From Coffea arabica (lineage: Eukaryota; Streptophyta; Magnoliopsida; Gentianales; Rubiaceae): DNA of 64,000 nucleotides. Shown piece after piece: positions 23,810-37,200 of this stretch. Position numbers and translations under genes: made by a program. The DNA is taken from assembly GCF_036785885.1 (NCBI RefSeq), contig NC_092310.1, positions 3,224,001 to 3,288,000 of the forward strand, given 5' to 3'. Position 1 is the first letter of the stretch. Every line of letters begins with the position of its first letter. Below the pieces are notes generated by a model. It was not told the DNA's origin. It saw nothing but the letters and a program-made list of their open reading frames with translations, and made no database searches.

Positions 23810-25184
23810 AAGCGGAAGATGTATACTTTGGCTGGATTAGGTTCATGAGCAGGCTTAAGTGTGTCGTATTGGTTTGAAAGGGGTAGAAATAGTGTCTTAA
23901 CATATAGATCTAAATAGTGCATGATGCATAAATCTGTGGACCTTTTAGATTAAGATTGGCTTTGAATTTATATCCGAGCCTCCTTGGTGGGGTTTTTTTC
24001 CTTAATAGTCAGAAATAAAATGATGCGACTTTCCTTGGTGGGGATTTTTGTGATTTTAAATTAAAAAAATTCAAATTTTGCCTTTCTTTCCCTTCATAGC
24101 AAACATAGAATGGAGGAAAAAGAAAGGCAAATTTTGAAAATTTTTCTATTTAAAATCACAAAAATCATAGCAAACATCATTCTAAAAGAGATGACTAGTT
24201 TGTTTTGTTGAATCTTGTGATCATTAGTATAATTTTGTTGCTTATTTATATTGTTAGTTCATTTAATGTGAACTTTTTGATTGGTAAAATATGTATATTA
24301 ATTGTTTCTAATTTTTAATTATTTTTATTCTTTTACTATTACAACTTATATACATGCATAAGGAGTATTTATAAAATCAAAGTTTCATCTCTCTCCTTAA
24401 AGTACTTTTTTAATGTTACTTTTTCTAAATTGATTAATTTTGTTATTAAAACTTTAATCTCAAGAGAGGTTTGTGTAATTTTAAAAACTTTAGAAGAGGC
24501 TAGTAAAATTGTTAGAAACCTCCGGGGAGGTTTATGAAATCATCCCTAAAGAAAAACCAAATGCCTTGGACAGCCGGAAGAGGACCGGTCAGGATTTGGT
24601 TTGACGAACTGAGGAAGGAGAAATTTTCAGCGAGCTTTTGAAGTCATTTGAGGCAAGTCTTGTAAAATTCAAACTTATTTAGCCCTATTTTTATGAACTC
24701 GTGGTTGGTTGAAACCTAAATCAAACTCCCCAAAGCATGGTCAATTAAGTAGTTCAAAAGCTGAAAGCTCTAGATCACATTAAAACCTCAAATCTTATCT
24801 CTCTGCAGGCCAAGCTAGAGTAATATATATATGCATTCTAGCCAGCTATCTGGGTGACAATTTTAGTATAGTAAAGACTTTTTACATGCCTACAATCCAA
24901 CAGCTAGCTACCGGTATTCTTGCCGTCTCATCTTCATACTTTCAATGCTTCCATTGATATGAGATCCATATTCATGAGATTGACAAAGAGCAATCCAGAC
25001 AGCTTAAACTGGAACCAAGATCAACCAAATTGGCTACAGGTCTCAGCCATGCCAGCTAAATGGTTCCTTCATATGTATTCCCCTGTCTCAAGCAAATCAG
25101 ATCAGAAGAAACCTGCAAAATACATGAAAGGTCGAGCACTTCCATATGTCTGTGAAAGACATGCCAACAAAGCCTATTAACTCG
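23810..25184. other. Intergenic sequence with a hairpin; no gene seen
   Basis: Follows the SABATH stop. Contains an imperfect inverted repeat: 24043-24090 pairs with 24118-24170 ('tttttgtgattttaaa' against 'tttaaaatcacaaaaa'; 'ttttgcctttcttt' against 'aaagaaaggcaaaa'), possibly a small MITE. A 'gaggtttatgaaatcatccc' repeat phrase lies near 24525. The ORF at 24920-25180 matches nothing I recognise. Confidence 0.55.
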
Positions 25185-27110
25185 AAAGCTGCTGCTTCCT
25201 ACATGTTCCAACAAAGCCTATTAGACACTGACTGTCTTCAATATTGATACAGATATTGGATAAAGAGTTGACAATGAACAAAGAACACTGTTAACAATTG
25301 GTAATGGAAAGATGATCATTCCAAATAATTACTAGATGAACCAAAAATGGAATTCAAAAATTAGCGAGGGCAATAAAATTTGCATATTGTCAATGTTAAT
25401 AGAACATGAGAATGAAAGCTATATGTCTATGTAAAACTCGGAAGAATAGTGAGATGATAATCCTTCCTATGCTTACAAAGTGAGGTTCTAATCTTAGCTA
25501 GTTTGGCATAATAACCCAAGGAAAAAAGTCATGATTGATATTCATGTATTATAATTCAAAACAAATAATCAACGGATTTAGCCTCTAAGTGCTTTCTTTT
25601 GAGCAAACTGATTTCTCCTAGTACACTAAGATATTTAGGACAAAAATGGACTAGTAAAAGATAACCTTTTTCAGAAAGAAGCAGCAAAAGAATGCCGCAA
25701 TTCTATAAATGTCGGCAAGTAGTTTCCTTCTTCCTTGAATTTGTTAAGAGTTAATTGCCAACTTCATTTCAATGGCTACGCTGAAAAAATGCTCATCTAA
25801 CCTTAGCAGAATAGACTTGTGGCACAATATCTCTATCAAGTGGAATGAAGGACCTTGAAAAACTTCCTTGAGTAACATTTACTATTGGTCTTCACAGATG
25901 TCAGATATTTTAAAAGAGTTTCTTGGTAAAAATTCTTAGGTCTACTTATCTTTCTTAGCTAAAGCACAAAAAAAAATGCTACTTGAAAAGCACCTATTTA
26001 TTGCTTATTTAAGTTAAAATTTTCTAATTTTCTACTATTCAAATAAAAAAAAAAGTTAAAACCCAACAAGGTATTATGGTAAATATATGTTAGTTTACCT
26101 TGACAAATTCAACACCTAGCTAGGTTGGACACCCGGAATAATCAACTGTTAGCACAAGTGCATCATGAATCTCTCTTATTTTTGGGTGGAAAGGTATAGT
26201 CCATTGTCCAATTCAGAAAGGCATTGCATGATCTAGCGGCAGTGCTTCATTGAACCTTTGAACGAGGACTTAGAAACCCTTGCATGTGAATACATATTCT
26301 TGCAGCACATAATCTTTGAATTTCTTCCATCCCACTACATGCTTTGCTTTTGCTTTTGCTTTTGCTTTCCAGATGACTGTTACTGCTATCTTCAACATCT
26401 AGCTTCCATCACCAAATCTTCTCTTCTTCTAAACCAAATTACATTTCCAGTAGATAGATAAAGAAAAAAAAATCGAACCAGGCTAACAAAAAGTTTAGTC
26501 AAATCATTACCTTCATTTCTGCATTCCGAGCACTACAGAACATAACACTTTCAGTTTTTCTACGTGGTGTTTGAGAAGCCTCCATCAATGCTAGTGCAAA
26601 TTAATGAGCAAAATAACTATAATTGATGACCATCTTCATCTGCGAAACTTGCCTGCCGAGTGACAGTAATTTCTTCCTTTTGACATTCTCACAAAAACGA
26701 CAGGGAACCATGTTCTTCTTTTTCCAACAAGATGATGTCTGCTTCCTAAATAGATTCAGGAAAAAAAACATCACCATGTTACATTACAGTAATATTAAGT
26801 GCAAAATTAGCCACGTTGAACCATCAAAACTTATGAAGAATGTATTACAAAAATTTCTAAAGAGCAAAAATTAAGTAGAATTACATCGATTAAGCCATCA
26901 AAAACGCACATTACATTCAGAGCATAGCTATTGTATGTGATTGATTTGAAGTTATGGCAACAGCAACAGAAACATAGTAGGCCGTTAAATTTAATCCACT
27001 GAGACTACATACCTCTTCATTTACTCTGTCACATATTGCTTTCTAGAAGACTGATCTTCACTCCTTAAGAGAACAATTGTCTACCACATCAACATCCATA
27101 CATTTTTGCT
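25185..27110. repeat. Tandem duplication, unit A
   Basis: Colinear with the next unit at an offset of about 1.93 kb. Shared phrases include 'acatgttccaaca', 'gatttctcct', 'agtttccttcttcctt', 'ctgttagcacaagtg' / 'ctgttagcacagttg', 'gaacctttgaacgag' and 'accttcatttc'. Identity is roughly 65-75% by eye with many small indels. No coding exon was recognised in either unit, so this is probably an old segmental duplication, possibly of a decayed gene's introns. Confidence 0.6.
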
Positions 27111-29170
27111 TGGAAACCACTGCTTTGTACATGTTCCAACATTGCCCATGAGACAATTGTCTAAAATGCTAAAATAGATATTTCTATAAATATTTTATCA
27201 TGAGCAAGTAAGTCCTTATGCAAGTGATGGAAAAAATCACCAATCTACTAGATAACCAAAAATGAAAGGCTAAAAAACAGAGCATTAACAAACCAAAAGG
27301 AAGTAATGGTAGCAAAAGTCAATTGAATTTGCATAAATTGTCCTTGTGATTCTTTCTGAAAAGAAAGTGATGATCAAAGCTAAATGTTTAACTAAATGTT
27401 AAAGGAAGAGTAAGATGATAATCTTTCCTCTCTTTCTAAAACGACGTCTTAAACTAGAGTTTGGCAAACTAATCTGAAGAAAAAAATGAAAAATTTATAT
27501 TCGTGTACTAGCATTCATAAATTCTCTTATTAACTTCTTTTAGCCGACTGATTTCTCCTGACCAACTAAAATCTTTGGGCCAAACAAAATCAGAAAAGAA
27601 TAACCGTTTTAAAAAAGAAATAGGTAATGGATGTCAATATCTTTTCAGTGTTGGCAAGTTGTTTCCTTCTTCCTTCAGTTCTTAAGAGTAATTTATCAAC
27701 TTCCATTGAATGAGCATGCTGAAACATGCTCATTTAACCTAACAAGCAGATACTTTGTGATAGAGTACCTGTAATTAGGTGAAACCATGTTGGAGAACTT
27801 CATGTGAAACATTTAACATTGATTTCCCACCTTCATTAGCCTTCTGAAATGTTACATATTCCAAGTGGCTCCTTAATAATTTTAAATTATTTTTAGATTT
27901 GATAGTCTTTCTTAGCTAAAACATAACAAATAGAATGCTACAATAACAAAACCTGTTTATTGATCATTCAAACTGCAATTTTTTTGATTGTGACTATATA
28001 TCTTGAAGTAGACATGTCAAAATAATTTAGTTAAGAACCAAGAAGGTATTTAGGGTACGTTATTTTACTAAAACAAATTCAACACTGAGCATGGTACCTG
28101 GAATGACTAACTGTTAGCACAGTTGTATAATGAGTCTCTCTTGTTCTTGAGCAGAAAGGTATAACCTATTGTCCAATTTACAAAGGCCTTGCAAGATCTG
28201 GCGGGAACCTTTGAACGAGAATGTAGAAATTTTTGCCGCTGCAATTGCAGCACCAAAACTTTGAACTGATTCCATCCAAATGAACGACTGACACTGCAAT
28301 CGCATGCTTCGTTTATGTCATCCAAACGATCACCAATGCTGTCTACAATGTCTAACTTCTTTCCATCAAATCTTGTCACCTATGGAACTAAAGTATTAAC
28401 ACGTCCAGTTTTCTTCAAGCAAGTCTTGTACCTTGATAGCTCTCCAGTACCAACTACCATGCTCTTCTCTAATTCTTCTCAATCCATACTACTTTCTACA
28501 AGCCTGGCACAAGCCACTCTGTTTTCAGCATGCTACAAGGAGAAAAGGTTCAATATTTGATTTATTTTGTTAAATACTTCCAGAAAATAGACAAAAAAAA
28601 CAAAAAAGAAAAGCCATTGAAACAGGCCAATAGACATGCAGTCAACATTTTTTACCTTCATTTCCACATTCTGAGCAATATATGGCATTCTGGTGGGAAA
28701 AATCACAGATAACTACCTTCCATCTTCAAAAACTGACTGATAAGTGAAAATAACTCCTCCCTCTTGACATTCTCATAAGAACAACACGAGAACCTTGGTG
28801 TTCTTTGTCCAAAAAGCATGATCTCTACTTCCTAAACAAATTCTGGAAAAAAAAAATCATAATATTATGTCACAATGCTGCTTCAATTATGACATTAAAT
28901 TGAAACATGAGCCACGGAAAGGTTTGGTCTGGTAACAATTTATCACTCAAAATCCTAAACAGTCAACAAATTAAGCTAAATTCCATTGATTAACCCATAA
29001 AGAAAATACACTAGTGCAGATACCACCCGACATTTAGGCACAATTACATGAATCAAACATACTTGCAAAATTGGACCAATTCCCTTGTACTTCTAGTAAG
29101 TTGGGTGGAGAAATTTCCAAACCACATACCTCCTCATCTTTCTTCAAAAATGATTGGAAACCACAGCTTA
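27111..29170. repeat. Tandem duplication, unit B
   Basis: Second unit, with the same order of landmarks. Its best ORF is minus 28107-28379 (90 codons, start MTRFDGKKLDIVDSIGDRLD). I recognise no family in it, and the corresponding stretch in unit A is not open, which argues against a conserved protein. A weak resemblance around 28980-29170 to 26990-27120 marks the end. Confidence 0.55.
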
Positions 29171-29957
29171 ATGTTGCAGTTGGAGAATGTGAAAAGTGCA
29201 ATAAGATGCTTTAGAGGTTCCAGGCTGACTTTGCCTCGAGCACACTTTTGAGCCTTTCGCAATGTTTTCGGCACTATCACTGCTTGCTGCTTCACTGACA
29301 CTTGTGGCCTACAATGCCATAATGTTATGGCATCTGAATTTTAAAAATTTTAAAAGATGATAAGAATTTATAGTTTTAGCAGCAGCCTAGTTCCTCTGCA
29401 AACAATTTCAACTTGATCGACATTGAGCTAATTTTATGGCAATCATAATGCAGAGTCTTACAGAGAGATAACAGTGAATATTAAGAACATATCCATCTAT
29501 TAAATGCCAGCGGTAAAAATAAAAATTGTAGTGTTCTCCCCAAATTGCTATTTCATTGGTTTTAATGTTGTTTGGAAATATCAGTGACAAAAAAAATAAG
29601 AACATACCCATTGAAGCTGAATGTTTACGCTTGCAATGTTAGTAAATTTCGTGGACAAATAGTCAGTACCAAGTTCACATTTAGTAGTGAATTTTACCAT
29701 GCTTATTAATCCTTTTGATGGTTTAGAAAAGTAGATGAAATCCACAATTTCATTGTCTTTCAATTTGCTCGTAACTCTACTTTGTTAATGACAAGAATTA
29801 GTTTATAAATTGAAAGAGAGAGTAATCTTCACCAGAAGAAGTAGAGGAATACGGATAGAATAAGATGGTGAAGAACAGCAATATCCAATAATGAAAAGCA
29901 ATTAATCAAAAATTTGCAGTGAAATCTTACCCGATGGCTCAGAAAGATGACTTTTAA
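29171..29957. other. Spacer downstream of the CNL gene
   Basis: AT-rich, no gene seen. It probably contains the 3' UTR of the minus-strand resistance gene. No clear polyadenylation signal could be singled out. Confidence 0.5.
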
Positions 29958-31811
29958 TCAAATTTCAAGTTTTGGAATATTAGAGATCTTTGGACACTCG
30001 GAGCCGCTTTGAGGAGTGCATCTTCGTTTTAATAGTGGACAATAACTAATTTCCAGACGTCTTAATTTGAGGCGTTCCATGGCATCTAAGGAGGGTAAAT
30101 ATTCAAGCTTTGGGCAACCCAACAGAATTAGCTCATCAAGAGACGCAAAATTCCCAAGCCAATCTGGTAAGGCCTCGATTGCTCCGAAGTAACGTAGAGA
30201 TAGTGATGTGATGGTAGTCAAGCATTGAAGCTGGTGTGGCAGAGATTTCGTGTCACGCATCCCATACAAATACACGTGCCGGAGTGTTGATGAAGATGCT
30301 AATCCAGCCCAATCAAATTCGATTACTGAGTAATCTGAGAAGGGACCAATCGACACTTCCCTTAAGCTGGTAAGATAGCCAAATCCACTAGGCATCTCAG
30401 CAATCCAGTTGGGACACCCACATAACGAGAAGCTCACGAGAGAAGGGGTTCGTCGCAAATCAAGGGGAAAGGAGACCAGACTGCGGCACTTGAACAATGT
30501 CAGCTTTCGGAGAGACGTACAGGACTCGAACATCTCCGCTGGTAATCTTGTTAATTCATCGCACTCATCGATAGTAAATCGCTTAAGAGACTTAAGGAGG
30601 CCTCTCTGTCCAAATGAATTTTTAGGATTTGGATGTCCAAATGATTTAATTCTCGAGCAACCCTGTATCTCCAAGTCCTCTAAAGTTTGAAATTGATAAA
30701 GATCTTCTGGCAACTCCCGTAAATTCTCACAAAAAGTGACTGTCAATCTCTTAAGACAAGCGGCGCAACTCATTCTTCTTAGTGTTGTTATATTATGGGC
30801 AGACATCAATTCTACATGCTGAAGAGTTGGAAAAAGACAGAGTCGTTCAAGCATGGCAGTGGGTAGACTGTGACAGCCATCAATACTCAAGCTGCTCTCT
30901 GGTCGTTTCACTAATTTTAGAGACTTGATGCATTGACCACCACGATCCCATAAGTCACCCCTTAAGTCAAGGGACGAGAGATTGGTTATATTGCTCAAAA
31001 CCTTTTCTGCCACCAAAACATGGCAATTCCTTTTTATTTCCAACACATCAAGACTTGGGAAACGACTTGGAGTTGGAATGGTGGTCAGCTGGGGGCAACC
31101 CCAAATATACAACTTTTCCAGCACGGGAAACACATCCATCACATGTACTTCACCTGCGGTTGACATCATTTCGTGTGCGTCCTTCCACTCTTCCAAATTT
31201 TTCATGCCTTTAAGCCAGAGAATTTTAAGGGCTGGAAAGAATGTTTGTCTGCTAATAGTGCTTGAACCTCCTGATCCGCCGTCCTCCTCAGCACTTGTAC
31301 TGTAGAATGAAAGCCCAATGCATGTTGTGTTTTTCAATCTAGTCAGATAGAGGCGCTTGAGGAATGGCAGCTGTCCTAGCGCAGGGAGCTTTCTGCATCT
31401 TGTGCACTCCTCCACCCGCAACTCCACCAGTGATGTCAATGTCAAATTCATGAACCATTGTGGAAACTGATCACCCATGAACTTCAAAATTTGTAACTCT
31501 TTTAAATTTGGGTGAGGTTGGAGGCCTTCCAACACATCTTCATCACAATTATCACTTTCTCGATCCCTATTGCCCCACTCAAATACCAACCGATACATAT
31601 TTGGCTTTTTAGATAGGTTCGCTAGTTCAGCATCATCTTTGCCATTTACTAATTCAAGATTTCTGATCTCCAAGGAGCCTCTAAGATCTTGCAAGGTTCC
31701 AAGTTCTTGGATACCACGACCTTCCTCTTGACGACCTATGTTAAAGAACTCTAACGTTTGAAGACAAGTCCATCGTCCAATCCCGGATGGCATTTGGATT
31801 TCACGTCCTGT

Positions 31812-31859
<48 letters not shown>

Positions 31860-33767
31860 GCATCCTGTATCATCATCATAGTGAAGATGTCTCATGCTAA
31901 TCAAATTGCTCATCTCCTTTGGAAAACCGTCTACAAGCATGCCAATTCTCAGTGTTTGCAAACTATAAAGTTTGCAAAGAGATTCTGGCAAAGTTCTAAT
32001 CCTAGAACCTGAAATGTCAAGTAAGTGTAAATGTATTAGTTTGCCAATGGAGGTCGGCAACGCTTTGACATCTGCTCCAAACAATTTTAGGACATGTAAG
32101 TGTTTGAACTTTGATAACATATCATCAGCTATGCCACCCTTCAGAAATAATGTGCGAAGTGATGCTGATGCTTTTTCATTGATTCTTTCGGGTGAGTATA
32201 CCGCAAGGTAACGGTCCTGATTGCTACCGTTACGATTCAAAATTGATTTTGCAAAATCATGCACAAGGTCATGCATTTTATACCATGTTCCCCACTCATT
32301 TTTTACTTCTTCCAATAAGGAAGTTTGCAGCAAAATTCTCAAATACTCATATCCTATTTTCTCCATCATTCTTTCATTTTGGGAATCCGGTTGAAGAAAG
32401 CCTTCAGCCATCCAAAGCTCAACTAGTCGATCTTGTTCCAATCTAGTATCTTGGTGGAAAATTGAGCAATATGCAAAACATTTCTTAACCGGTACAGGTG
32501 ACAGATGATCAAAACTCACCTTAATTATTTGCTCGATCCCACCCTGATCTCCATTCAAGAGACTCTCCTCCAAAATAGATGGCCACTCCTCTTTTCTCTT
32601 TTTAGATAACAAACCTCCGATTAACTTTGCTGCCAGAGGTAGACCGTCACATCTTCTTAAAACTTGGTGCCTCATGTCTTCCAATTCTTTTGGTACTTCT
32701 TCCCCTAAAGTTGCCCATTTTTTAATGATAGACCAGCAATCATCATTGCAGAGCTTTCCTAGCTCATGGCGAGTAAAATTGATCTGCGGATGTCTAGACA
32801 GAATAATTGCCACTTCTTGCAGACGAGTGGTAACAAGACACCAGCTCCCTTTCTTCGCATTGAGTCCCGCCAAAGTGCTGAAAAAGTCATTCAACAATAC
32901 TTCTTGATCATTCCACAAATCATCAAGAACAAGGAAATATCTTTTTGCCTTGAGTTCATCTTGAATTTTTTGAACTATAACCTCCCTACGATCCCCTTCA
33001 ACCTTTCCTCCTGTTAACGATTCAAGAATCATTTTGAAGACCTTCTCGATTTTATCTACTTCTTCAGCCACACAAACCCAAATTTTTTTGTCAAAATGTC
33101 CAACAATTTGTTCATTTTTGTAAACGGCTTTAGCTAGAGTTGTTTTGCCTAATCCACCCATGCCAGTTATGGGAATAACTGAAATAACACTTTCAGATTC
33201 GGTCAACAACTTCTTAACTATTTCTGATTCATCCTCGTCTCTTCCTAGGACATCTCCTCGAACGATAGTAGAGTCGGTCTGTCGGCTTGTTGTGGCTCCA
33301 GAAGCAATAGTAGGGAATGCATCTTCAACTTGGTGCTTGTAGGCCAGTCCCAAACCTTCTGCATCCCGATGGATCCTTTGAAGGTTCGTGTTGATCTCCC
33401 TGATCATTGAACCCAACCTCCAACGAAAACCAATTTTATTAAAGAATGAAAAGCAGAAGAATACCTTCTTTTTCGTGAGTTGATTTCGATACTTCACCTT
33501 CCGACGAAGATTTTCACAGTTGAGCTCGTCCAGCACATTGTCAGCTTTGAAAACCTCTTCTTCCAGCTGCTTGAGCCAAATTTTCACGTCTGAGCTATGC
33601 ATTTGCTCGTCGGCACCAGCCAAGAAGCCTCGAATCATTTCAGCAGATTTGTTGAGTCTCTCCAGCTCCGTTGGGAATTCACGAACCAGATTAACATGAT
33701 CAGCGGCAAGGGAAACAACCGACTGCAATGCAACCTGAATAGTAGCACTAACAGCAGTATCAGCCAT
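29958..33767 (-). CDS. CC-NBS-LRR (CNL) disease-resistance protein, RGA-like, intact
   Basis: Intracellular immune receptor family: detects pathogen effectors, switches by ADP/ATP exchange and triggers cell death. A single exon encodes 1269 residues from MADTAVSATIQVALQ. An upstream in-frame Met exists at 34013, but the MADT start matches family N-termini. Order: coiled-coil/Rx-like N domain (1-about 140); P-loop GMGGLGKTT (202-210); kinase-2 YFLVLDDLWN (277-286); RNBS-B GSWCLVTTR (307-315); CDGLPLAAK (373-381); RNBS-D CFAYCSIFHQD (430-440); MHD (498-500); then about 750 residues of leucine-rich repeats. All switch motifs are present, and no frameshift or stop was seen. Odd point: a run of 16 Asp near residues 637-652 encoded by a (GAT)n microsatellite, between LRR units. 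Its start is 495 bp from the divergently transcribed acyl-activating-enzyme pseudogene. The pathogen specificity cannot be told. Confidence 0.93.
31812..31859 (-). repeat. (GAT)16 coding microsatellite in the LRR
   Basis: Sixteen uninterrupted ATC units on the plus strand, read as Asp codons in the CNL gene. Two further short Asp clusters flank it (DDDTGC before, DTGRE after), suggesting an interrupted, once longer array. Confidence 0.95.
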
Positions 33768-34261
33768 TTTTTCTCGCTTGGGATTGGAATTAGGATGAAA
33801 GTGTTCTGCAATGGTGATGGGGGGATGCTTTCTGCGATGAGACAAGGAAGGATATGGTTCAACTTTGGCAACTAAGGGCAGCAAGGAGGCTAAAACTTGC
33901 GGGAATGAAATTTTTCCACACAACTTTTTGCGCTTCCAAATTTTTCCACTTTTTGCAAAGCTACACTCTAAAGAGGAGACTTCCTGGAAGTTGCCAACAA
34001 TTCGTAGCCACACCTTGTTGCCGACAAGTTGTCACATCTGCAGCATATAGCCAACCTTCAATTTGCAGCTGAGTCAACAAAGGCCTCATTCGGTAAATTC
34101 ACACCCCACGCAAGGAAGGGTCCATTTATTTGTAGCATACTTCAACGATACTGCACAATCCATCGCCCAAGTTTCAACAGGAAAACAACCTCTCTTATCT
34201 ACTTTCCTGTTGATAGTAGAAGCGCTCTTTTGGATTTTCAGATAAAACGATAGAATCATCA
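33768..34261. promoter_or_regulatory. Divergent intergenic promoter region (CNL / acyl-activating enzyme)
   Basis: 494 bp separate the two start codons. Both 5' UTRs and both promoters must lie here or overlap the neighbour. No TATA box could be assigned with confidence. Confidence 0.45.
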
Positions 34262-37200
34262 ATGGAGGGTACTGTCAAATGCTCAGCAAATTATGTACCT
34301 CTGACGCCCATAAGTTTCTTGGAGCGTTCGGCAATTGTATACAGAGACAGGATTTCAGTAGTGTATGGCGATTTAAAGTTCACTTGGGCAGAAACTCGTG
34401 GCAGGTGCGCCAGACTCGCTTCTGCTCTTCACTCCCTCGGAATCTCCCGTCATGATGTTGTAAGTTCCCATTTAATCCTTGAATTTTCTGGGCTTTCTTT
34501 GTTATTCACAATTTACCTGCATTTTCTTCTTGTCCAGTTCGTTTTGTTTTCTTTAATTTCTATGCTTCAATTTGTTCTGTAATTAAAAGTCCTTCAATTT
34601 GTTCTGTTGTTGGTTAATTATCACGATTGAATTTTTTTTTTTTTGGATTGTAATTTTCTTCTGATTACTTGGTTGTTGGGAGCTAGTTGGAATGTTAAAA
34701 ATGATTTCTGCCTTTGTTTGGAATGATATCATCTGGGTATTTTTTGTCTCTATCAATCATTGCACGGGTTGTTGAATAGACATGCATTGACATCATTACT
34801 ATAGATTGATTCCATTTCAATGAGCCCACAAGGGACCAACTGCCCCTTATATATATTTTTTTGGTGGGTCATTTTCATGCCTCAATTCAGTGACTTTGTA
34901 GTAGTCGGAGGTTTAATTATGCAATTTATTGCTGTTACCCAACTCTAAATTCTTTCAACCTTTTTCTTTTTTATTTTGTTAAAAAAAAAAAAAGAAAGGT
35001 CGCATGGATATGGTGGGGGAAGGGGAATTTGGCACCTAATGGAACCAGATTACTTGAAACCTGTAAAAGACATGCTAACCTATCAAGAAGCTTTTGAGTG
35101 TCTGGAGCATTATAGTAAAGATATCACTATGAAATTGCTAACTTATGGAATTGTGCATTTGAGGGTCAATTTTGGTTTCTCAGCAGCCATTTACGACAGA
35201 GTTTGTCGAACACTACTTTCCTAGCAAGTACGCTACAAAAATGTTGACCTTTTGTATTTGAATAGGTCTAATCTTGATATCTGAATTTCAGGTGCTTTTT
35301 CAAGTTTGAATGTAGCTTCAAGCATCTCTGGTGCTAATATCTGTGTGCTTTAACCATTGGAATGTTTTGGCAAAGTTCTTTGAATCCTGCAGTCTAGCTA
35401 TGTCTTGCTGTTCAGTTATGGTACAATGATGAGGTTCCTTTCTTGATAAGTATACCAGAAATTCCATCTGCTGGTTAATGATAATTCTGATAGAGGACTT
35501 GATGAGCTGGAAGTAATACTTCTGCTGGCTGAAAATATTTCTGCTGGTTTGTGATGAGGCTAAAAGTAAACGTTTTGTTATAGAACATTGAGTGCCTAGA
35601 AGATCTTCTAAATCAAGTCTTGTCACATGCTTAAATTTGAAAGTAAGGTTGAGTTTCCTAAGATATAGGTACACTGAATTAGCTAGACCTGAGGGCTTGA
35701 GCTTTATGAAAAGTTTGAAACTTTGAATTCAACTTGTCCATGGCCTATTGAATGGACTCCTCCACATTTCTCCCTAAAATATTGTCAAGTTATACACAGA
35801 GCTGAAAACATGAACTACCTCAGAACCTTAAAACTTTTCTTTCCTTTCTTAGATTTCCCTGTATTTCATGGATTACAAGTCAAACAGTTTGCGTGCATAT
35901 GCAACAGAAGACTGTGTTCTCTTGTCTAAACCACCTGATGTGGTGTGTCTAGGGATGGCAACGGGGCGGAGTTGGAGCGGGGGACCCCTCCCCCACCCCC
36001 TGCCCCGTTGCCTATTAATTCCCCCCGACCCCCGCCTCCCACTCGCCCCGCTTCGGCACCTGCGGGGTTAATAAAATTGTCGTCGCGGGGTTAATAAAAT
36101 TTTATTATAGTTAAATTTTAATAAATTATCAAATACTAAAATATCAATACATCATCAAGTTATTATTCATTGTAATTTTACAATTGAAACTCATAAAAAC
36201 AATCAAACAAAAGTTATTTGAATACAATCCAACATGATGAAATAAATACAACTAAAATAGTCAAGTTTTCACTTTTTGAACAAATACAATCACTGATTTA
36301 TTATTGTGTTTGTGCTTTTTTTCGAGAAAAAAGTGTTATTCTATTAAGTGTAATTAGAAATTTAGTATAAATGTATTAGTAAATTTAGTATAACTAATTA
36401 ATAAATTATATTAGTAGACATGTCTAATTATTCATATAATTGATAATATCAATTATATTGCATACATTAATATATATTGTATAATACATCTAACTAATAA
36501 TATCATTATCATAAGTTTATAACTAATTAAATTACATATTATATATATTTATTTATATATATATACTTTTTTTTTTTGCAGGTGGCGGGGCAGGGGATGG
36601 GGCGGGGGCGGGGGGGGGAATTTTTTCCCCTCTCAATATACGTCATGATTCAGCAATGGTGTCGACATTGCTAAAACACTCAGGTGCAAAAGCCATTTTT
36701 GTTGATTATCAGTTACTTCATATTGCAGAAGGGGCATTAGGAATTCTACTAAAGACAAGCAGCAAGACGCCTAAATTAGTTGTGATTCCTGACCAAGCTA
36801 GCTCATCTTCCAGGGTTAGTGACATGTATTTCAATAATGACAATTTAGAGTACGAATCTTTCTTGGCATCAGGAAGACCAGACTTTGAGGTTATAAGGCC
36901 ACATGATGAGTGGGATCCTATTGCTTTGAATTACACTTCAGGTACAACATCAAGCCCCAAAGGTGTTGTCTACAGTCACAGAGGAGCCTACCTCAATTCT
37001 CTGGCAGCTGCTCTTTTAAACGAAATGCCATCCATGCCTGTTTATTTGTGTACTGTTCTGATGTTCCATTGCAATGGCTGGTGCCTTACTTGGGCCGTTG
37101 CAGCACAGGGCGGCACAAATGTTTGTCTAAGAAATGTAACTGCAAAAGGGATTTTTGAGTGCATAGCTAAGCACCAAGTGAGCCACATGGGTGGTGCTGG

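Noticed and set aside
28107-28379. 90-codon minus ORF in tandem unit B
   Set aside because: The equivalent part of unit A is not open and no family is recognised, so it is not called a gene.
31758-32012. Plus-strand ORF with an Ile run
   Set aside because: Antisense shadow of the Asp-coding microsatellite in the CNL gene.
30409-33875. Several plus-strand ORFs opposite the resistance gene
   Set aside because: Antisense shadows of a long well-supported coding exon.
29958-34013. Longer N-terminal start of the CNL protein at 34013
   Set aside because: The first 82 residues match no CNL N-terminus, while MADTAVSATIQ at 33767 does. The extension would be 5' UTR or promoter.
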